This document shows, piece by piece, positions 1 through 3,996 of a stretch of DNA of 5,717 nt. Source of the stretch: Clostridia bacterium (GTDB taxonomy: Bacteria > Bacillota > Clostridia > Peptostreptococcales > Anaerovoracaceae); the NCBI GenBank assembly GCA_900754805.1, contig CAAEEE010000017.1, positions 1 to 5,717 on the forward strand, written 5' to 3'. Both the position numbers and the translations under genes were made by a program. How positions within the stretch are numbered: position 1 is the stretch's first letter; every line of letters starts with the position of its first letter. The notes under the pieces are model-generated. The model worked only from the letters and a program-made list of their open reading frames with translations, made no database searches and had not been told where the DNA came from.

Positions 1-1580
1 GCACCGAAGAGATACGCTCCTACAAGCAAAAGGATTCTGCAAAACTTCATCGCGTAGGAAAATTCAATGCTCGGCTGCGTAAACGCCGCAAGTGCCACGA
101 CCGCCATGCATAAAATTGTCTGCGGAATAAACCAGCCCGACTCAATACTGAACTCGCCCAAAATCAGCGCACCGATGACTGAAAGCGACGCCCCTAAAGA
201 GCTCGGTGTGTTCAGCGACGCCAGTTTCAGACCGTCAACCGCAATCTCCAGCAAAATAAACTGCCAGAAAATCGGAATCGCAAAATCCTCCGCAGATACA
301 AAAAAGCTCAAAATCCGCGGCGTAAATTCATCATACTCCGCCATCAGATAGTAGACAGGCATCAGGAACAAAATCAGGAAAAAGTTCAAAAGCTTAATAA
401 AGCGAAAGTAGTTTCCCGTAAGCAGCGGAAAGTAGTAATCGTCTACATCCTGAAAAAACTCAAAAACGCTGGTCGGAATCAGCATGACCGTCGGCGAATT
501 ATCGACGAGAATCGCAAGCTTGCCTTCGTTGATATGCGCCGCAATCACATCCGGCCGCTGGGAATAGCGGACCTTCGGAAACGGATTAATTCCGCTCCCC
601 GCGTCAAATGCCCGCAAAAGCTTTTCAAGGAGGCTTTGGTCAGAAACGGTCAGGGCTGAGCCCGTCGCACTGCGCTTTTGCTGCGCTCTTTCCTGCCTTG
701 TCCATTCCTCCAGCACCTTCTCCATTTTTCTCACAAGCTTCTTATCCGCGCGGTCTTTCATATATGCCAGTGCCACATCGCTCTTGCTGATGCTTCCTAT
801 ATTATAAGCTTTAAAAATCAGCGAGTTATCGCGGATGCGGCGTCGAATGAGTCCAATGTTGCTCATCAGTGTTTCGGTAAATCCGTCCTTGGCACCGCGC
901 AGCGTCTTTTCTTTTTCCGGTTCTTCGACCGCGCGCGCCGGGTACTGGCGGACATCCATGATAATCAGCTTGTCAAGACCCTCGACTGCGAGCGGAATCA
1001 GTCCGGCGTACAGCTTCGGCAGCGCCTCGCGGTACGCCGCCCGGCAGCGGCCGTATAGTGAACTTTTGGCAGTGCCCGCCCGAGAGCTGTCGTATCCTGC
1101 AGCGCCGTCTGCCGTGTCCGCGGCAGATCCGCTTGATTCTGCCGCGCCGCTTGAGGCTTCCTCGCGATTACCACTCGCGCCGCTTGCCATGCCGGACGGT
1201 GCCCCGTCACCCTTGGCGCTTTCCTTGCAGGACTGCGCCTCGTCATCCGCGGCAGACGGTGTTCTGTCCTCCTCCGCGCTGCTTGCGGCAGCACTGTTCG
1301 GCGGCTCTATGACCTCTGCCTCCATAAATGGCAGATTCCGCTCCAAAAACTCCTGACTGTCCGTAATCCCCTCCATCGCTTCTTCCGGGACGGCGAGCAG
1401 ATACTTAAACAGCATCAGCGACTTTTCCGAGTCGTGCAGCCCATCCACGAAGAATACCGAAGCTCGCCGTCCCCCAATCCGAAGCTTCCGCTCGAGCAAA
1501 TCAAAGCTTTCGCCGAGCGGAAGCTTACTTCTGAAAATTTCCAGATATATCTCAAATGCAGTTTGTTGTTTCTTTTCCAT
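1..1580 (-). CDS. spoVAF: SpoVAF-like spore germination protein (GerA family), 3'-truncated by window edge
   Basis: Reading from an ATG at 1580, this frame stays open for 526 codons to the window edge, so the C-terminus (probably about 100 residues, judged from family length) is missing. GerA-family membrane proteins sit in the spore inner membrane; in Bacillus subtilis SpoVAF works with FigP in ion release that amplifies germination. Family hallmarks seen: an N-terminal LGESFDLLERKL...FFVDGLHD segment (about residues 21-51), KDGFTETLMSNIGLIRRRIR (231-250), ISKSDVALAYMKDR, and RYSQRPDVIAAH with ILVDNSPTVMLIPTS (338-370). Hydrophobic segments follow at about 394-414, 433-456, 462-484 and 487-525; the third contains LSVIGALILGE, typical of GerA A-subunits. 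The N-terminal match favours SpoVAF over germinant-receptor A subunits, but GerAA-type remains possible. Residues 95-172 are a low-complexity insertion. No spoVA gene lies upstream in the window, so the gene begins its own transcript here. GerA membership is near certain; the exact subfamily is less so. Confidence 0.85.
   Translation of the reverse strand, partial: MEKKQQTAFEIYLEIFRSKLPLGESFDLLERKLRIGGRRASVFFVDGLHDSEKSLMLFKYLLAVPEEAMEGITDSQEFLERNLPFMEAEVIEPPNSAAASSAEEDRTPSAADDEAQSCKESAKGDGAPSGMASGASGNREEASSGAAESSGSAADTADGAAGYDSSRAGTAKSSLYGRCRAAYREALPKLYAGLIPLAVEGLDKLIIMDVRQYPARAVEEPEKEKTLRGAKDGFTETLMSNIGLIRRRIRDNSLIFKAYNIGSISKSDVALAYMKDRADKKLVRKMEKVLEEWTRQERAQQKRSATGSALTVSDQSLLEKLLRAFDAGSGINPFPKVRYSQRPDVIAAHINEGKLAILVDNSPTVMLIPTSVFEFFQDVDDYYFPLLTGNYFRFIKLLNFFLILFLMPVYYLMAEYDEFTPRILSFFVSAEDFAIPIFWQFILLEIAVDGLKLASLNTPSSLGASLSVIGALILGEFSIESGWFIPQTILCMAVVALAAFTQPSIEFSYAMKFCRILLLVGAYLFG
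1065..1298 (-). other. Low-complexity Ala/Ser/Gly-rich insertion within SpoVAF-like protein
   Basis: This stretch encodes residues 95-172 of the SpoVAF-like protein. By my count it has 21 Ala, 16 Ser and 11 Gly out of 78, with scattered Asp and Glu and one Cys. Before it is the conserved N-terminal module ending near FMEAEVIEPP. After it, recognisable family sequence resumes at YGRCRAAYREALPKLYAGLI. Short internal repeats are visible: SAAD is encoded twice by the same 11-bp core (TCCGCGGCAGA on the plus strand at 1117-1127 and 1246-1256), and SGA/SGAA-type motifs recur. The frame is maintained throughout, so this is not a frameshift. It is probably a disordered linker, expanded by slippage or short duplication. 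Confidence 0.8.
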
Positions 1581-1585
1581 CTTGT

Positions 1586-1593
1586 CTCCTTTC
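1586..1593 (-). promoter_or_regulatory. Ribosome binding site of the spoVAF-like gene
   Basis: On the minus strand GAAAGGAG lies five bases before the ATG at 1580. This near-perfect Shine-Dalgarno sequence fixes the start codon. A competing ATG at 1630 is in another frame and opens only a short non-homologous reading frame. Confidence 0.85.
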
Positions 1594-1603
1594 GGGGCAG
1601 CGT

Positions 1604-1700
1604 TTGGGCGCGCTTTTTGGGCGCACGCATACACGCCTGCGCAGAACGTCAAATGCGCCTTCAAGGTGTTTAGGCATTGGGCGCACGGGGTGTTGGGCGC
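1604..1700. repeat. Four copies of TTGGGCGC upstream of spoVAF
   Basis: The octamer TTGGGCGC occurs at 1604-1611, 1617-1624, 1677-1684 and 1693-1700. The last three extend to TTGGGCGCAC. Start-to-start spacings are 13, 60 and 16 bp, giving two close pairs 60 bp apart. They lie in the probable 5' untranslated or promoter region of the minus-strand spoVAF-like gene, where they read GCGCCCAA. They could be binding sites for a regulator, or the remains of a local duplication. No known operator is recognised. Confidence 0.5.
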
Positions 1701-1722
1701 ACTTTTAGCATGCGGGGGCGCG

Positions 1723-1753
1723 CTTCCAGTTTCGTCAAGTATTCTTCCAGTTT
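1723..1753. repeat. 10-bp direct repeat CTTCCAGTTT, 21-bp period
   Basis: CTTCCAGTTT is present at 1723-1732 and again at 1744-1753, exactly 21 bp apart (two helical turns). A related CCCAGTTT occurs at 2025-2032, beyond the far end of the adjacent inverted repeat. The pair directly abuts the left end of the 252-bp inverted repeat. It may be a small duplication or a pair of protein-binding sites. Confidence 0.4.
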
Positions 1754-1758
1754 TTGTA

Positions 1759-2010
1759 AAAATGTATATTTACACGAATTTATCGCAAAAAAGGCCCCTC
1801 TTTCGTGTAGTTTTCAATGTTTCACGGTGGTTTCACGCAAATTTTTATTGGTCTTAAGAATTTACATTTTTTTGAAGGTTGGAATTTCAACGACTTTAAG
1901 GCTGTGAATTTATCCCATTTTATTTATGCAAGGGCAGAATTCCAATATCTGTAAATTTATACACGAAACCACCCTTGAAAACCGCTTTTTTTCGTGTAAA
2001 TATACATTTT
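1759..2010. repeat. 252-bp AT-rich nested inverted repeat, MITE-like
   Basis: The ends are perfect 20-bp inverted repeats: AAAATGTATATTTACACGAA at 1759-1778 and its reverse complement at 1991-2010. Further complementary blocks nest inside in the correct order: 1810-1817 with 1975-1982 (GTTTTCAA), 1826-1834 with 1965-1973 (GGTGGTTTC), 1859-1866 with 1950-1957 (AATTTACA), and 1879-1886 with 1938-1945 (TTGGAATT). The whole element could therefore fold as one long imperfect hairpin centred near 1912. It is visibly more AT-rich than both flanks and contains no convincing coding sequence. Size, termini and noncoding content fit a miniature inverted-repeat element. No clear target-site duplication is visible, and copy number cannot be judged from one window. 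A structured regulatory region between divergent genes is the alternative. Confidence 0.6.
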
Positions 2011-2076
2011 ACCCGGCGTCGAATCCCAGTTTCCGCGCCATTTCACCCGGCGCGCATCCAACGCACATAATCCATT

Positions 2077-2095
2077 GGCAGCCCGCAGGGCTGCC
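2077..2095. other. GC-rich perfect hairpin GGCAGCCC-GCA-GGGCTGCC
   Basis: A perfect 8-bp stem with a 3-base loop lies between the inverted-repeat element and the gltX promoter. Neither strand shows a real T-tract after it, although the plus strand continues with moderately T-rich TTCCGCTTTCTG. No plus-strand gene ends nearby, so a terminator role is doubtful. It could block read-through into gltX or be a small palindromic repeat. Confidence 0.45.
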
Positions 2096-2147
2096 TTCCG
2101 CTTTCTGCCGCCGCAGCAAATTTATCCTTCTTTATTTTCCCAAAATC

Positions 2148-2176
2148 TTGCCATTTCATACTTTTACATATATAAT
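2148..2176 (+). promoter_or_regulatory. Vegetative (sigma-A type) promoter of gltX
   Basis: A -35 box TTGCCA at 2148-2153 (one mismatch from TTGACA) is followed by exactly 17 bp and a perfect TATAAT at 2171-2176. The upstream 30 bases are AT-rich. Transcription should start near 2182-2185, giving a leader of about 88 nt before the gltX ATG. This is the only strong plus-strand promoter I see in the intergenic region, and it fits steady housekeeping expression. Confidence 0.85.
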
Positions 2177-2217
2177 AAAGTGTTGGAATATTGAACAAGA
2201 AGGCGGTGCGGACACAA

Positions 2218-2248
2218 GGCGGGCAGTGCAGGCTGCGTGCCGCCCGCC
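2218..2248 (+). promoter_or_regulatory. Stem-loop in the gltX 5' leader
   Basis: GGCGGGC at 2218-2224 can pair with GCCCGCC at 2242-2248, closing a 17-base loop. It ends 12 bases before the GGAGG of the gltX ribosome binding site. No U-tract follows, so it is not an intrinsic terminator. The leader is too short for a T-box and lacks its conserved motifs. It may stabilise the mRNA or modulate translation. The pairing is seen; the function is unknown. Confidence 0.45.
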
Positions 2249-2260
2249 CCGCCATAATAC

Positions 2261-2265
2261 GGAGG
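2261..2265 (+). promoter_or_regulatory. Ribosome binding site of gltX
   Basis: GGAGG lies six bases before the ATG at 2272. It selects this start over an in-frame TTG at 2191, which has no Shine-Dalgarno sequence. The 27 codons between them would read through the leader hairpin and look non-coding (rich in Arg and Ala, unlike the family). Confidence 0.85.
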
Positions 2266-2271
2266 ATAAAT

Positions 2272-3927
2272 ATGAATTATGAAAAACTTGCGGAGATTTT
2301 GTTTCCGCACATCACCAAAACCCCGGACGATTACGAAAAGCTCTATCCCAAGCGCGAGCTGCCTGAGGGCGCGAAAGTAACCAGACTCGGACCAAGCCCG
2401 ACAGGCTTTATTCATCTCGGAAACCTTTACGGTGCTTTTGTTGACGAAAGACTGGCGCACCAGTCCGGTGGCAGGTTTTTTCTCAGAATCGAGGATACCG
2501 ATGACAAGCGTTATGTGGAAGGCGCAGTGGAAGTGATTATCAACTCCCTCAGATTCTTTGGCATCCATTTTGATGAGGGCGCGACGATGGAAGGCGACAT
2601 TGGCAGCTACGGTGACTACACGCAGAGCCACCGCGGCGAGATTTACCGGTGTTTTGCGAAGAAACTCGTTGCCGAAGGTCACGCATACCCATGCTTCCTG
2701 ACCGAAGAAGAAATCGCGGACATCCATTCAAAACAGGAAGCGGAAAAAGCAAACCCGGGGATCTACGGCAAGTGGGCGCTCAGCAGAAACCTCACAATGG
2801 AAGAAATCGAAGCCAATCTTGCAGCAGGAAAATCCTATGTAATCCGTCTGAAATCCGACGGCGACATGAGCCTGCCGGAAGATCAGATCCGCCGTTTCCA
2901 GGTTGAAGACGCAATCCGCGGAACCCTTGACATGCCGGTAAACGATCAGGATACGGTTCTGCTCAAGGCAACCGGAATCCCGACCTATCATTTTGCGCAT
3001 GTGGTGGATGACCATCTGATGCGGACAACCCATGTTGTGAGAGGCGCAGAATGGATTCCGTCACTTCCGATTCATGTGGAGCTTTTTGACAAGCTCGGCT
3101 GGGAGCCGCCTGTATACTGCCACACCGCACAGCTTATGAAGCTCGATGAGGAGGGCAATAAGAGAAAACTTTCCAAGAGAAAAGACCCTGAGCTTTCGCT
3201 CGACTACTATAGAAACGAAGGCTACCATCCCGCAGCCGTGCGCGAATATCTGCTGACGATTCTCAACTCGAATTTTGAAGAGTGGCGCATCGCAAATCCG
3301 GATGCGGACATCGACGAGTTTGAATTTACCACAGAGAAGATGAGCAACTCCGGCGCGCTTTTTGACCTCAACAAGCTCAATGACATCAGCAAAGATGTTC
3401 TGCTCAAAATCCCTGCCGAAGAGCTTTTCGACTTCCTCAAGGCTTGGTCGGACGAATTCAAGCCTGAGCTGGCTTCGATTTTTGAGGACAGAGCATACCT
3501 CGAAAAAATCCTTGACATCGGCCGCCACGAAGAAAGAAATCCGCGTAAGGACCACATTTACGCACAGCAGATCATTAAGAATATCAGCTATTTCTTTGAT
3601 GACATGTTCGAAATTGAGGACGAATTCCCGCAGGAAGCCGCAGGAGACGTGCCTGTAATCCTTTCAAAATATCTGGAAACCTACAACCACGCGGACGATC
3701 AGGAAACTTGGTTCGGCAAAATCCGCGAAATTACCGCAGAGCTCGGCTATGCAGTAAAGCCAAAGGATTTCAAGAAGAATCCGGATCAGTACAAGGGCCA
3801 CGTCGGCCATGTCAGCACGGTGATCCGTGTGGCACTCATGGGCCGCCAGCAGTCCCCGGATGTATGGGAAATCCAGCAGATTCTCGGTGAAGAGCGCACC
3901 CGCGCCCGCCTCGCTAAATTCATATAA
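2272..3927 (+). CDS. gltX: Glutamyl-tRNA synthetase (glutamate--tRNA ligase)
   Basis: This cytosolic class I aminoacyl-tRNA synthetase (551 residues) charges tRNA-Glu using ATP. In organisms that lack GlnRS the same enzyme may also charge tRNA-Gln for amidotransferase correction; that cannot be decided here. The HIGH-type signature is GPSPTGFIHLGN (40-51), followed by RIEDTD (72-77). The conserved core TYHFAHVVDDHLMRTTHVVR is at 238-257 and the KMSKS-type loop KLSKR at 299-303. The remainder (about 325-551) is the helical anticodon-binding part. The protein is longer than the E. coli enzyme (471 residues), with extra length before the HIGH motif (about 37 residues) and in the C-terminal half; this long form is, to my knowledge, usual in Lachnospiraceae. 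Only one Cys (141) remains where the E. coli enzyme has a Cys-rich zinc site, so zinc binding there is unlikely. The gene has its own promoter and terminator and appears monocistronic. Confidence 0.96.
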   Translation: MNYEKLAEILFPHITKTPDDYEKLYPKRELPEGAKVTRLGPSPTGFIHLGNLYGAFVDERLAHQSGGRFFLRIEDTDDKRYVEGAVEVIINSLRFFGIHFDEGATMEGDIGSYGDYTQSHRGEIYRCFAKKLVAEGHAYPCFLTEEEIADIHSKQEAEKANPGIYGKWALSRNLTMEEIEANLAAGKSYVIRLKSDGDMSLPEDQIRRFQVEDAIRGTLDMPVNDQDTVLLKATGIPTYHFAHVVDDHLMRTTHVVRGAEWIPSLPIHVELFDKLGWEPPVYCHTAQLMKLDEEGNKRKLSKRKDPELSLDYYRNEGYHPAAVREYLLTILNSNFEEWRIANPDADIDEFEFTTEKMSNSGALFDLNKLNDISKDVLLKIPAEELFDFLKAWSDEFKPELASIFEDRAYLEKILDIGRHEERNPRKDHIYAQQIIKNISYFFDDMFEIEDEFPQEAAGDVPVILSKYLETYNHADDQETWFGKIREITAELGYAVKPKDFKKNPDQYKGHVGHVSTVIRVALMGRQQSPDVWEIQQILGEERTRARLAKFI

Positions 3928-3946
3928 GCGATTCATACGAAAAGCA

Positions 3947-3996
3947 ATTAAAAAGGAGCATGTCGTTATGATATGCTCCCTTCTTTTTCTATTTCT
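3947..3996. terminator. Bidirectional intrinsic terminator between gltX and the GH25 gene
   Basis: GGAGCAT at 3955-3961 pairs with ATGCTCC at 3973-3979 around an 11-base loop. On the plus strand the stem is followed by a T-rich tail (TTCTTTTTCTATTTC), and on the minus strand by TTTTTAATTGC. It starts 27 bases after the gltX stop codon and 9 bases beyond the stop of the convergent minus-strand gene. The plus-strand T-tail overlaps the last codons of that gene. A single hairpin thus ends both transcripts. Confidence 0.85.

Noticed and set aside
835..1356. 173-codon plus-strand open frame over the spoVAF-like gene
   Set aside because: It is the antisense of the Ala/Ser-rich insertion, where stop codons are rare by composition. 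It has no ribosome binding site or recognisable family, and the minus-strand frame is clearly the GerA-family gene.
1706..1712. Possible sigma-G -10 box CATGCTA (minus strand) upstream of spoVAF
   Set aside because: The heptamer fits CATNNTA, but no GHATR-like -35 lies 17-18 bp upstream; the nearest candidate, GAATA, is 27 bp away.
1759..2010. CRISPR array or small RNA gene in the intergenic repeats
   Set aside because: The repeats are inverted and nested rather than regularly spaced direct repeats with spacers, and no promoter-terminator pair for a small RNA is evident.
2191..2271. N-terminal extension of gltX from TTG at 2191
   Set aside because: There is no ribosome binding site, it starts within a few bases of the predicted transcription start, and the extra residues are unlike the family. 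The ATG at 2272 has GGAGG at correct spacing.
2182..2271. T-box riboswitch upstream of gltX
   Set aside because: The leader is under 100 nt and has no T-box motif or terminator/antiterminator pair.
1926..2282. 118-codon plus-strand open frame across the inverted repeat and gltX promoter
   Set aside because: It spans the inverted-repeat arm, the hairpin and the gltX promoter and leader, lacks a Shine-Dalgarno sequence, and its translation resembles no protein.
2164..2727. 187-codon minus-strand open frame antisense to gltX
   Set aside because: It lies over strongly conserved GluRS coding sequence and the gltX promoter. The translation has no recognisable motif.
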